64,000 bases of DNA from Achromobacter seleniivolatilans (GTDB taxonomy: Bacteria > Pseudomonadota > Gammaproteobacteria > Burkholderiales > Burkholderiaceae_B). Below, piece by piece: positions 20,672-28,916 of the stretch. The notes below the pieces were generated by a model. That model had not been told where the DNA came from, did not search any database, and worked only from the letters and a program-made list of their open reading frames with translations. Both the position numbers and the translations under genes were made by a program. The first letter of the stretch is position 1. Every line of letters starts with the position of its first letter. The DNA is taken from the NCBI RefSeq assembly GCF_030864005.1, contig NZ_CP132976.1:3472001-3536000 (forward strand), given 5' to 3'.

Positions 20672-21031
20672 TTATTCCCAGTCCAGCGCGCCCTTTTTCC
20701 ATTCGTAGATGAAGCCGACGGTCAACACGGCTAGGAAAACCATGACCGTCCAGAAACCGACGAGCCCGACTGTGCCTTGGGCGATAGCCCACGGGAACAG
20801 GAACGCGATTTCCAGGTCAAAAAGAATGAACAAAATCGCCACCAAGTAGTAGCGCACGTCAAACTTCATGCGAGCGTCTTCAAACGCTTCGAAGCCGCAC
20901 TCATAGGGCGACAGCTTCTCAGCGTATGGACGCCGCGGGCCAAGGAGGGAGCCGGCCGTTAGAAGCGCGAACCCGATAAGGGTGGCCACTACGATAAACA
21001 GCAGGACGGGAAAATACTGTTGCAGGTTCAT
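20672..21031 (-). CDS. nuoA: NADH-quinone oxidoreductase subunit A, first gene of the operon
   Basis: NuoA is a three-helix membrane subunit at the base of the peripheral arm. The 119-residue protein has the hallmarks [41 protein letters not shown]. It is the first gene of a run nuoABCDEFGHIJKLMN plus DUF2818 with all thirteen complex I subunits of the unfused type. An extended -10-like element lies about 30 bp upstream. Confidence 0.97.
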   Translation of the reverse strand: MNLQQYFPVLLFIVVATLIGFALLTAGSLLGPRRPYAEKLSPYECGFEAFEDARMKFDVRYYLVAILFILFDLEIAFLFPWAIAQGTVGLVGFWTVMVFLAVLTVGFIYEWKKGALDWE

Positions 21032-21062
21032 TCAGGCGTCCGTCAAATGCGCAAACCTTAGG

Positions 21063-21071
21063 ATTGTAGCA
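21063..21071 (-). promoter_or_regulatory. Putative extended -10 promoter of the nuo operon
   Basis: Read on the minus strand this is TGCTACAAT, an extended -10 (TGn plus TACAAT) about 32 bp before the nuoA ATG. No good -35 hexamer is seen at normal spacing, which extended -10 promoters tolerate. The rest of the 299-bp gap 21032-21330 holds the porin terminator and no gene that I can support; I looked for a tRNA and saw none. Confidence 0.4.
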
Positions 21072-21232
21072 TTCGCGTGGTTACTTCTGGCTGAACTCTG
21101 TAGCTTGAATAGCGGGTGAAAGACTGCATTCCTCAAATGGAACAATCGCAGTTTTCGAGACAGAACCCGAAGCTTACAGGACTCGCCCGGCACGCGCTCA
21201 CAACAAGCGGACAATCCGTCCAGACAATGAGA

Positions 21233-21264
21233 AAAAGCCACCCCGAAGGGTGGCTTTTTTTACG
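21233..21264 (-). terminator. Intrinsic terminator of the porin gene
   Basis: AAAAAGCCACCC pairs with GGGTGGCTTTTT around a CGAA tetraloop-like centre, giving a long stem with A and T runs on both sides. It lies downstream of the minus-strand porin gene and upstream of the nuo promoter. Confidence 0.8.
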
Positions 21265-21330
21265 AACGAGCCGAAGCCCGTTCGTTCGCTTTCGCACTAA
21301 ATCCAGACAGGGCTTGCGCCCTGCGTTGGA

Positions 21331-22446
21331 TTAGAAGCGGTGACGGATGCCGACGCCGACAGCGGTCGACTTCAGGCCGTCCACGAAGGCGTAGTTCTTA
21401 GCATACGAACCGTACGTGTACAGGTTGGTGCGCTTCGACAGGTCGTACGTGTAGCCCAAGGAGAACACGTTGGTGGTCTTGTCGCCGCCAGTCAACTTGT
21501 CGTTGCTGGGGTCAACCATTTGCCACGAACCGAACAGGCTGCTTGCGCCGCCGATCGGGGCGGACAGGCCGACCATGTACGAGTTGGCCTTGAAGCCGTC
21601 AGCGAAGGCGTTCGAACCGAAGTTCACGCCGCCGATGTTGGTGTCAACCGATTGACCAGCGAACCAGCCGTCGGTCGTGCGAGCGTAGGCCAGAGCCAGC
21701 TTGACGACTTCAAAGTCGTACGAACCGCCGATGGCGTACTGACGCGGGGTTGCTTCGGTAGCAGCGTAAGACAGCTTGTTCGAAGCATTCAGTTGGTCAT
21801 ACGTCAGAGCGACGTTCACGGGACCATTGACGTAACGCAGGCCGGTCGTGATGGCGCGGGTGTTGTCGGCGGTCTTGAAGCCGGTTTGACCAGCGGTGTT
21901 GTCGTTCACGTTGAACGAGTAGCCAATACCGAACTGGAAGCCGCTGAACGACGGGGTCTGATACATGACCATGTTGTCGTAGCGGTTGGTGTTGGCGGCG
22001 CTCAGAGCCACGCCGATGTTAGCTTGACCGAAGCCAGCGCCAAACGGATCGATCGAGCCGAAGTACTTCGACGCGATGTTGGTTTGACGACCGAAGTCCA
22101 GTTGGCCCCAGCTGTCGCTGGCCAGACCGACGGTGGCTTGACGACCGAACAGGCGGCCGCCTTGAGCGGAATTGCCGTTACCGGAGTTGAAACCCGATTC
22201 CAGTTGGAAAACAGCGCGCAAGCCGTCACCCAGGTCTTCCGAACCACGCAGACCCCAGCGCGAACCGTTCTGGACGCCGTTGATCATGCCAAAACGGCTG
22301 CCATTGGCGGACTCAACGGCCGAGCCGCTGATCTTGTTGTAGCCGAGGCCCGTGTCGATGATGCCGTACAGGGTGACAGACGTTTCTGCCTGGGCGACAC
22401 CGGCAAAACCGGCGAGCAGGGCGGCAGCGAGCAGAGTCTTTTTCAT
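21331..22446 (-). CDS. General porin of the betaproteobacterial OmpC/OmpQ type
   Basis: This is a trimeric outer-membrane diffusion porin. The 371-residue precursor has a clear signal peptide (KKTLLAAALLAGFAGVAQA, cleaved before ETSVTLYG), repeated alternating beta-strand segments such as SSVTLYGIIDTGLGY-like text and SRWGLRGSEDLGDGLRAVFQLESGF, and the C-terminal assembly motif VGVGIRHRF ending in phenylalanine. The GGAG at the usual distance before the ATG supports the start. It has its own terminator and no co-transcribed neighbour. The gene is a strong candidate for a major, highly expressed porin; substrate preference cannot be read. Confidence 0.93.
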   Translation of the reverse strand: MKKTLLAAALLAGFAGVAQAETSVTLYGIIDTGLGYNKISGSAVESANGSRFGMINGVQNGSRWGLRGSEDLGDGLRAVFQLESGFNSGNGNSAQGGRLFGRQATVGLASDSWGQLDFGRQTNIASKYFGSIDPFGAGFGQANIGVALSAANTNRYDNMVMYQTPSFSGFQFGIGYSFNVNDNTAGQTGFKTADNTRAITTGLRYVNGPVNVALTYDQLNASNKLSYAATEATPRQYAIGGSYDFEVVKLALAYARTTDGWFAGQSVDTNIGGVNFGSNAFADGFKANSYMVGLSAPIGGASSLFGSWQMVDPSNDKLTGGDKTTNVFSLGYTYDLSKRTNLYTYGSYAKNYAFVDGLKSTAVGVGIRHRF

Positions 22447-22846
22447 TTAAGAAATCTCCGTTGATTTGAGTGACAAGAGCAGCAATCCAGCAAACCAGCC
22501 TGCCGCCCCCCTAACTCCGCGAAGGGAAGTTGACGCTATTGCATCAAAAATCGAGGGGGCTGGCTATGGTCAGCGTCAGAAAAGTGCTGGTTTACCGTGC
22601 CCGTGTTGGGATCTTGCAACATCGGGCAGGTGCACCGGCAAAGCTGCTAGGGCTAACCCGAAGCAAAACACACAAGCAAGTATCCATGCGTCTTTCAGCC
22701 CTGCCCCCAATTATCCACCACGAAATTGCGACCGGCTTTCAGGCTGCTTTCTGCGTGTTGTCGATCCGCTTTGAAGCCTTTCTGGCATCGCTCCCAACCG
22801 TGAACTCGGGATGGGCTCGTAAGACTTCAATCAGCAGATAACGTTG
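22447..22846. other. Non-coding gap between the porin and the TetR gene
   Basis: About 460 bp separate the porin start from the TetR gene. Short frames here have no family resemblance, no ribosome binding site and codon use unlike the flanking genes, so I call no gene. The stretch should contain the porin leader and promoter on the minus strand, but I could not pick a convincing -35/-10 pair. Confidence 0.5.
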
Positions 22847-22872
22847 TTATTAATAAAAATCATCGATATGAT
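22847..22872. promoter_or_regulatory. Inverted repeats before the TetR gene, possible operator
   Basis: TTATTAATAA (22847-22856) is a perfect 10-base palindrome and is followed by ATCAT-N4-ATGAT (22859-22872). They lie 35-60 bp before the TetR gene start, the usual place for an autoregulatory operator. The first is AT-only and could instead be part of a -10 region. Confidence 0.3.
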
Positions 22873-22907
22873 CGACGCCATCCGATGCTCCTGAATTTTG
22901 GACCTTC

Positions 22908-23522
22908 ATGCCCACCTCTTCCGCCCGCGCCGACCGCAATGAACGCCTAAGCGCATTACGCCGGCAATTGATCCTGGATGCCGCCCAACGGGTGTTCGAA
23001 CGCGACGGACTGGAAAAAACCACGATCCGGGCGATTGCCAAAGAGGCGGGCTGCACCACGGGCGCCATTTATCCGTGGTTCGCCGGCAAGGAAACCATTT
23101 ACGGGGCATTGCTGGACGAATCGCTTCAACGATTGCACTCACATCTGGCCGACATTGCCCGCGCGGGTAGTGCACGAATGTCCGCCCGCAACACGATTCA
23201 TGCGTTTTTTGGCTACTACGCCGAACGGCGGACCGATTTCTCGCTAGGTATGTACCTGTTTCAGGGACTGGGGCCGCGCGGCCTGGGGCGCGATATGGAC
23301 GAAAAACTCAACGCCCGCCTGCGTCAATGCGTCGACCTGCTGGGTTTTGCGCTGGCCCGGACCAAAGCCTGGCCGCCCGAGGCCGTGGCCGTTGAACAGA
23401 TGAACTGCTTCACCTATCTGATGGGGCTGTTGCTGTTGCTGCACACCCATCGCTTGAAGTCTCTGGACCAGCAAGCCGACGCCCTGCTGGACAACTATTG
23501 CCTCGCCCTGGAACAACGATGA
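22908..23522 (+). CDS. TetR family transcriptional regulator
   Basis: This 204-residue DNA-binding repressor has an N-terminal TetR helix-turn-helix (LILDAAQRVFERDGLEKTTIRAIAKEAGCTTGAIYPWFAGKETIYGALLDES, about residues 20-75) and a helical ligand-binding domain. Its last bases overlap the start of the thioesterase gene as ATGA, and that gene overlaps the next in the same way, so the three are one transcription and translation unit. The regulator probably controls its own operon in response to an acyl-type ligand, but that is inference from the neighbours. Confidence 0.9.
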   Translation: MPTSSARADRNERLSALRRQLILDAAQRVFERDGLEKTTIRAIAKEAGCTTGAIYPWFAGKETIYGALLDESLQRLHSHLADIARAGSARMSARNTIHAFFGYYAERRTDFSLGMYLFQGLGPRGLGRDMDEKLNARLRQCVDLLGFALARTKAWPPEAVAVEQMNCFTYLMGLLLLLHTHRLKSLDQQADALLDNYCLALEQR

Positions 23523-23962
23523 CCGCAACCGCCGTAGCCGCCAAGACAGATGCCCCACTGATCAGCCTGGCTGACTTCCACATTTTGCTGGCCGATCAGC
23601 ATCCCTTTTCATTGCTGCTGGGCATTGACGTCGTGCACATCGGGCGCGGCACTGCGCGAGCCGTGCTGCCCGCCCGAGACGCCCATCAGCGGTTGGGAGG
23701 AATCGTGGCAGGACCGATGCTGATGGGTTTGGCAGACCTGGCGATGTACGCTGCCGTCGTGGGCGCTACCGGTCAGGCCCACGCGGTCACGGCCAGCCTG
23801 ACCATCAATTTTTTGCGCAAGAGCCCGGCGGGCGCCATTTACGCAGATGCGCGGTTGCTGAAAGTGGGCCGGCTGTCTGCCGGCGAAGTGCTGCTGACTG
23901 GCGAGGGCTCGGACGAACCGCTGGCCCATATCGTGAGCACGTGGTCTGTGCCCAAGTCATGA
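23519..23962 (+). CDS. PaaI-like hotdog-fold thioesterase
   Basis: The 147-residue protein looks like a single hotdog domain that hydrolyses acyl-CoA thioesters. I chose the ATG at 23519 (MTATAVAAK) since it overlaps the TetR stop as ATGA; a frame starting at 23498 is also open. The region HQRLGGIVAGPMLMGLADLAMYAAVVG matches the HGG/active-site helix of PaaI-type enzymes, with the acidic residue in GLADLAM as the likely catalytic one, and TASLTINFLRKSPAGAIYADARLLKVGR as the core strands. Substrate is unknown. It is coupled to the TetR gene before and a Rossmann-domain gene after. Confidence 0.82.
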   Translation: MTATAVAAKTDAPLISLADFHILLADQHPFSLLLGIDVVHIGRGTARAVLPARDAHQRLGGIVAGPMLMGLADLAMYAAVVGATGQAHAVTASLTINFLRKSPAGAIYADARLLKVGRLSAGEVLLTGEGSDEPLAHIVSTWSVPKS

Positions 23963-24396
23963 GCTTGCGCATCAGCGTCGTCGGCATGGGCCGAACCGGC
24001 ACCTGGGCCGCCCAGCGTTTGCTGGAAGCCGAACCGGATATTGCATTGACCGTTTATGACATCGAACCGGACCGGTGCGAAGATTTTCGCGGAACCGCCA
24101 CGCTGGCTACCTCTGCCCGCGAGGCTCTGGCTGAGTCGGACACCATCGTGCTGGCCCTGCCCCGGGAACGGGAAATTGACCGCACCCTGGAACGGTTTAG
24201 CGACGGCGAAGTGACCGCTTCCGTGGCCGGCAAGCTGATCGTGGACCTGGAACCGCCCCCCGCCGAGCGCGCGAGCCAGCTGGACCAGGCGATCGTCAGC
24301 GCGGGCGGGCGCTACACCAGCGCATCGCGGTTGTTGGCGCAGAATGCCACCGCTCTGGAGTCACGACTGCTGAAAGCCTTGCTCCGGCCCGTTTGA
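23959..24396 (+). CDS. Rossmann-domain protein, N-terminal half of a 3-hydroxyisobutyrate/6-phosphogluconate dehydrogenase-like family
   Basis: The 145-residue product shows a dinucleotide-binding start (LRISVVGMGRTGTWAAQRLLEAEPDIALTVYD) and downstream strands like DTIVLALPREREIDRTLERF and KLIVDLEPPP, as in the NAD-binding half of beta-hydroxyacid dehydrogenases. Family members run to about 290 residues with a helical C-terminal catalytic half; that half is absent here, including the catalytic lysine segment. The start ATG overlaps the thioesterase stop as ATGA. The 3' end overlaps the convergent PAP2 gene by 36 bp. It could be a truncated gene or a genuine single-domain binding protein; coupling to its neighbours favours the latter. 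Confidence 0.7.
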   Translation: MSLRISVVGMGRTGTWAAQRLLEAEPDIALTVYDIEPDRCEDFRGTATLATSAREALAESDTIVLALPREREIDRTLERFSDGEVTASVAGKLIVDLEPPPAERASQLDQAIVSAGGRYTSASRLLAQNATALESRLLKALLRPV

Positions 24397-25134
24397 CGCC
24401 CGGCCGTGTTCAACCACGGCCACGCAAAGCGCCAGCCATGCCAGGCTGATGGCAAAACCCGCCGCCACGTCACTGGCGAAATGCACTTGCAGCAGGATGC
24501 GGCTGAGTCCTATCGCCATGATCAAGGCGGCGCTGATTGCCACGCAGGGCCAGCGCCAGGTCTGCGGCGCAAGCCGCCACGCCAGGTAGCAGGCTGTGCC
24601 ATAGACCGCCATCGCGGCCGAGGCGTGCCCGCTGGGAAAACTCCAGCCAAGCGCGTTGGCGAAGCCGTGGTCGTGGTCTGGCCGGACGCGCTCAAAAGTA
24701 TGTTTGAACAGCCAATTCAGCGCGCCGCCAACCCCTGTCGCTATCGCGCAAAACGCTGCCAGCCGCCACAGACGATGCCACAGCAGATAAAGCGTCATCG
24801 CGACAGCGAGCACCGTCAGCAAGTTGCGATCCCCCAGGTAGGTGAACCACGACAGCAGCCACAATAGCGAGCTATCCATAGATAGGCTCAACGCGCCGGC
24901 CAGCGCACTATCAAAAGCCACGACAGCGCCCTGCTGCCCCACCGCTGCCGCCAACGCCAGAAACATCAGCAGAGCAACACCGAATCCGGCGCCGAAGATA
25001 ACGGCACGGCCGCGCCGGGACGCGCGGACATAGCCTTGCAATATCAACAACGCCGCCCCGCCGGACAACAGGGGTAGCGCGACCAGCAATTGAAGGGCAT
25101 GGGCCGCAGCCCATGCCGCGTAGACATCGGTCAT
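24361..25134 (-). CDS. PAP2 superfamily membrane phosphatase
   Basis: This is an integral membrane acid phosphatase of the type that dephosphorylates lipid phosphates or undecaprenyl pyrophosphate at the outer face of the inner membrane. The 257 residues contain several membrane segments and all three PAP2 motifs: KHTFERVRP, SFPSGHASAAM and SRILLQVHFASDV. It follows a metallophosphoesterase and a lipid kinase on the same strand with a 43-bp gap and overlaps the convergent Rossmann gene at its end. The substrate is not deducible from sequence. Confidence 0.88.
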   Translation of the reverse strand: MTDVYAAWAAAHALQLLVALPLLSGGAALLILQGYVRASRRGRAVIFGAGFGVALLMFLALAAAVGQQGAVVAFDSALAGALSLSMDSSLLWLLSWFTYLGDRNLLTVLAVAMTLYLLWHRLWRLAAFCAIATGVGGALNWLFKHTFERVRPDHDHGFANALGWSFPSGHASAAMAVYGTACYLAWRLAPQTWRWPCVAISAALIMAIGLSRILLQVHFASDVAAGFAISLAWLALCVAVVEHGRASNGPEQGFQQS

Positions 25135-25177
25135 GAATTACCGTCGATAAAGAGTAAGCCCCGCCCCTGGACGCACG

Positions 25178-25969
25178 CTACAGCGTGACCAGTGTCTTGT
25201 CGACTGGCGCAAAAGCATGGGTTCCTGCGGCGTAGTCCCAACGCTCGACATGGCATACAGGGCCGTCGCCCTCGTCTTCACGCGTGATCACGTTGACCGA
25301 ATTGGGCACGCTGCCCCGCACCCGGTGCGAGCAGGCGGTGCCCGCCTGAACAATCCAGCCCGCTGGCTGGCCTGCCGCAGTCAGCGGCAGCACATAGGGC
25401 AAATGGATATGGCCGCCCAGGATCAGGTCCACGCCCGCCTGTGCCCATGCCGCCAGCGCGCGCTCACGGCCGATCAGCAAATTGGACAGATCGGATTCAA
25501 CCTTGGCGCGCACAGGATGGTGGGCGACCACGATTCTTAACTGGCCCGGCCGCGCCTGGCGCAGACGTTGCGCCACTCTGGCGATTTGACCATCGGAGAT
25601 CTCGCCGTCCTTGCGGCGGCGCGGCCGGGTGGTATTGACGCCGATAGCTAACAGACCGGCATTCTCGAATACGGGTTCCAGCACCGCGCCCAACGCCCGC
25701 TTGTAGTTGCCGTAAGGATTGAGTGCCCGGGCAAACAGGTTAAAGAGGGGAATGTCGTGATTGCCCGGCACCGTCAGAACCGGTAGCGACAGGCGTTCGA
25801 TGAACTTGCGCGCCGCCGCGAACTGCCCGCGCCGCGCCCGCTGCGTAATATCGCCACTAAGCACGACCAGATCCGGATTCAACGAACGGGCCAGATCCAG
25901 CGCGGCCTCGACCACGGGTTTACGTTCGGTGCCGAAGTGCGTATCGGACAACTGCAAGATACGCGTCAT
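25178..25969 (-). CDS. Metallophosphoesterase, calcineurin-like
   Basis: The 263-residue protein is a dinuclear-metal phosphoesterase. All motifs are present: SDTHFG (first Asp and His), LSGDITQRARRGQF, VPGNHDIP, VVAHHPV and GGHIHLP. No signal peptide is seen, so it is probably cytoplasmic. The ensemble resembles CpdA-type phosphodiesterases and lipid-related phosphoesterases. Its start overlaps the end of the lipid kinase gene by 4 bp, and a PAP2 phosphatase follows, so phospholipid or lipid-linked phosphate turnover is a likelier setting than cyclic AMP. Confidence 0.85.
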   Translation of the reverse strand: MTRILQLSDTHFGTERKPVVEAALDLARSLNPDLVVLSGDITQRARRGQFAAARKFIERLSLPVLTVPGNHDIPLFNLFARALNPYGNYKRALGAVLEPVFENAGLLAIGVNTTRPRRRKDGEISDGQIARVAQRLRQARPGQLRIVVAHHPVRAKVESDLSNLLIGRERALAAWAQAGVDLILGGHIHLPYVLPLTAAGQPAGWIVQAGTACSHRVRGSVPNSVNVITREDEGDGPVCHVERWDYAAGTHAFAPVDKTLVTL

Positions 25970-26958
25970 GAGCGATCCAGGTATTGCGAATCCGCCGGCA
26001 CAACCAACGGCAGCCGGTCTTCAGCCACTTTGAATTCCAACGGGGTGTTCATCCAGGATATCTCTCCGTCCATCGCCACTTTGACGCGTTGACGCCCTCG
26101 AATGTGTACCGTCAGGCGATCGAAGGCGAAATTGATGACGTGCTCGGCATCCCCCAGGCGGCTAAGCAGACCGCGCAGCAGCAGACCATATAGCGCCAGC
26201 GTACCCACCGGCCGGGCGGCCATGGCCACCAAGCGGTTGTGTTCCAGTTCCTGGGACTCGATGCCGATGTGTTCAAGCTGCAATTTGTTGTTGCCGACCA
26301 CCAGCGTCAACGAGCGCAGATCGCGGGCGCGCCCTTCGTATTCCAGTTGCAGCCTTAGTTGACGCGGCGCCCTCAGCAAGGTGACCAGCCCCGACCAAAG
26401 CGCCACGAGGCGGCTGCGGCCATACTTCTGTTTATAGGCCTCACGGTCTTCCAGCAGCTTCGGATACAGGCCCAGGCTGGCGTTGACCAGAAACAGGCGG
26501 CCGTTGAGCAGGCCGACCTGCACAGGCTGCACATGGCCTTGCAGGAAACCGCGCAGCGCGACTTCGGTGTCCTGCGAGATGCCGTAGCTGCGGCCGAAAT
26601 AATTAAAGGTGCCCTGAGGCAGGATGCCGAAGGGCACGCCCTTGCCCAGCACGGTGCTGGCCACGGCATTGAGCGTGCCGTCGCCACCCGCCGCAATCAC
26701 CACGCCATGCTCGTCCTGCGCGCTTTTGACGGCGCGTTCAGAGGTTTCGATCAGATGAGAGGGATCATCCACCGGCACCAGCGTATAGCGCCGGCCCGCC
26801 TCATCAAGAATGCGGCGTATGGTGTCCTGCAGGATCTGCGCGTCGCCGCGCCCCGATCCGGTATTGAGGACGATGAAGAGTGGTTCTTGTCCCGTCAGGG
26901 AAGGCGCCCCGCTTGCCGGGTGCTGCTGAGATGACGTCATGGGAGAAAGATAGCCCAT
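25966..26958 (-). CDS. Diacylglycerol kinase-type lipid kinase
   Basis: This belongs to the soluble YegS/BmrU-type lipid kinases that phosphorylate diacylglycerol or related lipids with ATP. The catalytic GGDGTLNAVAS motif and the GILPQGTFNYFGRSYGI loop are visible, followed by the C-terminal beta-sandwich. The common form of that loop is LGTANDFAR; here it reads QGTFNYFGR. The start is uncertain: ATG at 26958 or 26940 are both possible, and the frame stays open through a TTG at 26976. Metallophosphoesterase translation is coupled by an ATGA overlap. Confidence 0.85.
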   Translation of the reverse strand: MGYLSPMTSSQQHPASGAPSLTGQEPLFIVLNTGSGRGDAQILQDTIRRILDEAGRRYTLVPVDDPSHLIETSERAVKSAQDEHGVVIAAGGDGTLNAVASTVLGKGVPFGILPQGTFNYFGRSYGISQDTEVALRGFLQGHVQPVQVGLLNGRLFLVNASLGLYPKLLEDREAYKQKYGRSRLVALWSGLVTLLRAPRQLRLQLEYEGRARDLRSLTLVVGNNKLQLEHIGIESQELEHNRLVAMAARPVGTLALYGLLLRGLLSRLGDAEHVINFAFDRLTVHIRGRQRVKVAMDGEISWMNTPLEFKVAEDRLPLVVPADSQYLDRS

Positions 26959-26979
26959 GCGGGTAAAGCGCTGCAAGGC

Positions 26980-27020
26980 GGTTTCTTTCGCGCGGGCGTG
27001 ACGCCCGCGCGAAAGAAACC
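26980..27020. repeat. 41-bp perfect palindrome between the GGT-like and lipid kinase genes
   Basis: GGTTTCTTTCGCGCGGGCGT (26980-26999) and its exact complement (27001-27020) flank one central base. It can form a very stable hairpin but has no T run in the minus direction, so it is not a standard intrinsic terminator. It begins 15 bp after the GGT-like gene stop and ends 4-22 bp before the candidate starts of the lipid kinase gene. Confidence 0.9.
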
Positions 27021-27035
27021 TCGCCCGTGGCCCGG

Positions 27036-28835
27036 TCAGCGGCCGATGGCGTATGCCTGCATCAGACGCGGCGTGGCCGCCGCGTGCAAAAGCCCGTCTT
27101 CGTCACGCGAGGCCGCGGTCAGACGGCCCACGGACCATTCAGCCACTTCTTCGATCTGATGCCCGCGCTGGCGCAGGGCTTCGATGACCTCGGGGCCGAA
27201 GCTGGCTTCCACCGCCAGATGACCCGGCTTGCGGTCCCTGGGATAGAACGACGTGGGGAAATGCATGGTGTGCGACATGGGCAGGTCGATGGATTCCTGC
27301 AGATTCAAGCCGTGATGCACGTGGCGCAGGAAGAACATCAATTGCCATTGCTCTTGCTGGTCGCCCCCAGGCGTGCCGAAAGCCAGGTAAGGCTTGCCAT
27401 CGCGCAGCGCCAGGGACGGCGTCAGCGTGGTGCGCGGGCGCTTGCCCGGGGCCAGCGTACCCGGCAAACCTTCTTCCAGCCAGAACATCTGGGCACGGGT
27501 ATTCAAACCGAAACCCAGCTCCGGGATCACCGGCGAAGATTGGAACCAGCCGCCCGACGGCGTGGCCGAAATCATGTTGCCCCAACGGTCGATGACGTCC
27601 ACGTGGGTCGTGTCGCCACGTTTTGCGGACGCGCGCATATCGGCCAGCGTGGGTTCATTGGTGGCGCTGCCCGGGGCCGAGACTTTGGACAAGCGTTCCA
27701 GCGTATCCATGACGCGGGCCACTTGCGCCTCAAACCCGGGCACCTGGCCGGGCAACAGGTCGTGCGACGCGGTCTCGCCGATCAGCACGCGGCGTTCGTC
27801 GTTGTATTCGTCTGACAGCAAATGCGCCAGCGGCACATCAATGAATGCGGGATCGCCGTAATAGGCTTCGCGGTCGGCGAAGGCCAGCTTCATGGCTTCC
27901 GTGACGCGGTGGACGAATTCGGCGCTATTGGGGCCGACGCCCGCCAGATCCATGTTCTTCAACAAGGCCAGCGTTTGCAGGAAGACCGGACCCTGGCTCC
28001 ATGCGCCAGCCTTGGCCACGGTGTACCCGTGATAGTCATACGTCAGCGGCTTGTCGTAGCTGGCGGACCAGCCTGCCAGATCGTCCGCGGTGATGACACC
28101 GCGATGCGTCGTACCGCTTTCATCCATGACGTCGGTGTTGCGGGCGAACTTGTCGATTTCTTCAGCGATGAAGCCGCGATAGAACGCATCACGGGCCGCT
28201 TCGATCTGGCGCTCACGATCCGCGCCCACGCTTTCGGCTTCTTTCAGGACGCGGGTCCAGGTGCGCGCCAGGGCCGGGTTGCGAAACAGTTTGCGGGCCT
28301 GCGGCACCTGGCCGCCCGGCACGTAGACCTGAGCGGTCGTGGGCCAGTGAGTCTCGAAGAAGTCCTTCAAGCCGGCAATGGTGTTGGAGATGCGGGGCAT
28401 CAGCGCATGACCGTGCTCCGCGTAATAGATCGCGGGTTCAAGCACGTCGCGCACGCGCATCGTGCCATGGTCGCGCAGCAGCAGCATCCAGGCGTCAAAC
28501 GCGCCTGGAATCACCGTTGCCAGCAGGCCATTGCCGGGAATCAGCTTCAGTCCTTCGGCGCGGTAACGCTCCAGCGTGGCGGCAGCGGGCGTAGTGCCCT
28601 GGCCGCACAGCACTTCAACCTTGCCGGTGCGCGCCGAATAGAACACAGCGGGCACTTCGCCGGCCGGGCCGACAAGATGGGGCTCCACGACTTGCAGCAC
28701 GAAGGCCGAGGCCGCACAAGCATCGAACGCATTGCCGCCGCGTTCCAGCAGCGACATGCCGGCCGCGCTGGCCAGCCAATGGGTGGAGGTCACGACACCA
28801 AAGGTGCCGAGAATTTCCGGGCGAGTCGTAAACAT
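27036..28835 (-). CDS. Gamma-glutamyltransferase-like Ntn hydrolase lacking a signal peptide
   Basis: The 599-residue protein is a member of the self-cleaving gamma-glutamyltransferase family. The start at 28835 (MFTTRPEIL) has AGGATT at a good distance. The nucleophile region reads RGDTTHVDVIDRWGNM, with Thr409 the expected autocleavage and catalytic residue, and PSGGWFQSSPVIPELGFGLNTR downstream. No signal peptide is present, unlike periplasmic Ggt, and the N-terminal text resembles the YwrD-type cytoplasmic branch, whose members act on varied gamma-glutamyl or acylamide substrates. It is followed upstream on the same strand by a family 5 binding protein and LysR gene, suggesting uptake and hydrolysis of a gamma-glutamyl compound. 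Confidence 0.85.
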   Translation of the reverse strand: MFTTRPEILGTFGVVTSTHWLASAAGMSLLERGGNAFDACAASAFVLQVVEPHLVGPAGEVPAVFYSARTGKVEVLCGQGTTPAAATLERYRAEGLKLIPGNGLLATVIPGAFDAWMLLLRDHGTMRVRDVLEPAIYYAEHGHALMPRISNTIAGLKDFFETHWPTTAQVYVPGGQVPQARKLFRNPALARTWTRVLKEAESVGADRERQIEAARDAFYRGFIAEEIDKFARNTDVMDESGTTHRGVITADDLAGWSASYDKPLTYDYHGYTVAKAGAWSQGPVFLQTLALLKNMDLAGVGPNSAEFVHRVTEAMKLAFADREAYYGDPAFIDVPLAHLLSDEYNDERRVLIGETASHDLLPGQVPGFEAQVARVMDTLERLSKVSAPGSATNEPTLADMRASAKRGDTTHVDVIDRWGNMISATPSGGWFQSSPVIPELGFGLNTRAQMFWLEEGLPGTLAPGKRPRTTLTPSLALRDGKPYLAFGTPGGDQQEQWQLMFFLRHVHHGLNLQESIDLPMSHTMHFPTSFYPRDRKPGHLAVEASFGPEVIEALRQRGHQIEEVAEWSVGRLTAASRDEDGLLHAAATPRLMQAYAIGR

Positions 28836-28885
28836 AAGGAATCCTGTGTAGCGGATGTCAGACACGCAGTGCCGGGGCACATGCA

Positions 28886-28916
28886 ATAAGGCCCGCCCTT
28901 TTGGGCGGGCCTTGCT
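28886..28916 (-). terminator. Intrinsic terminator after the family 5 binding protein
   Basis: AAGGCCCGCCC (28888-28898) pairs perfectly with GGGCGGGCCTT (28903-28913) around TTTT. It lies just beyond the binding-protein stop (28917) and before the GGT-like gene, so the two may be partly uncoupled. Confidence 0.75.

Noticed and set aside
21032..21330. Possible tRNA between nuoA and the porin
   Set aside because: Some relatives carry a tRNA near nuoA. I looked for a cloverleaf and a TTCGA-type loop and saw none.
22466..22841. Two small open frames in the gap before the TetR gene
   Set aside because: Overlapping frames of about 100 codons with no ribosome site, no conserved motif and odd composition.
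23959..24396. Frameshift explaining the short Rossmann protein
   Set aside because: Other frames downstream do not contain the missing C-terminal half; the convergent PAP2 gene occupies that DNA.
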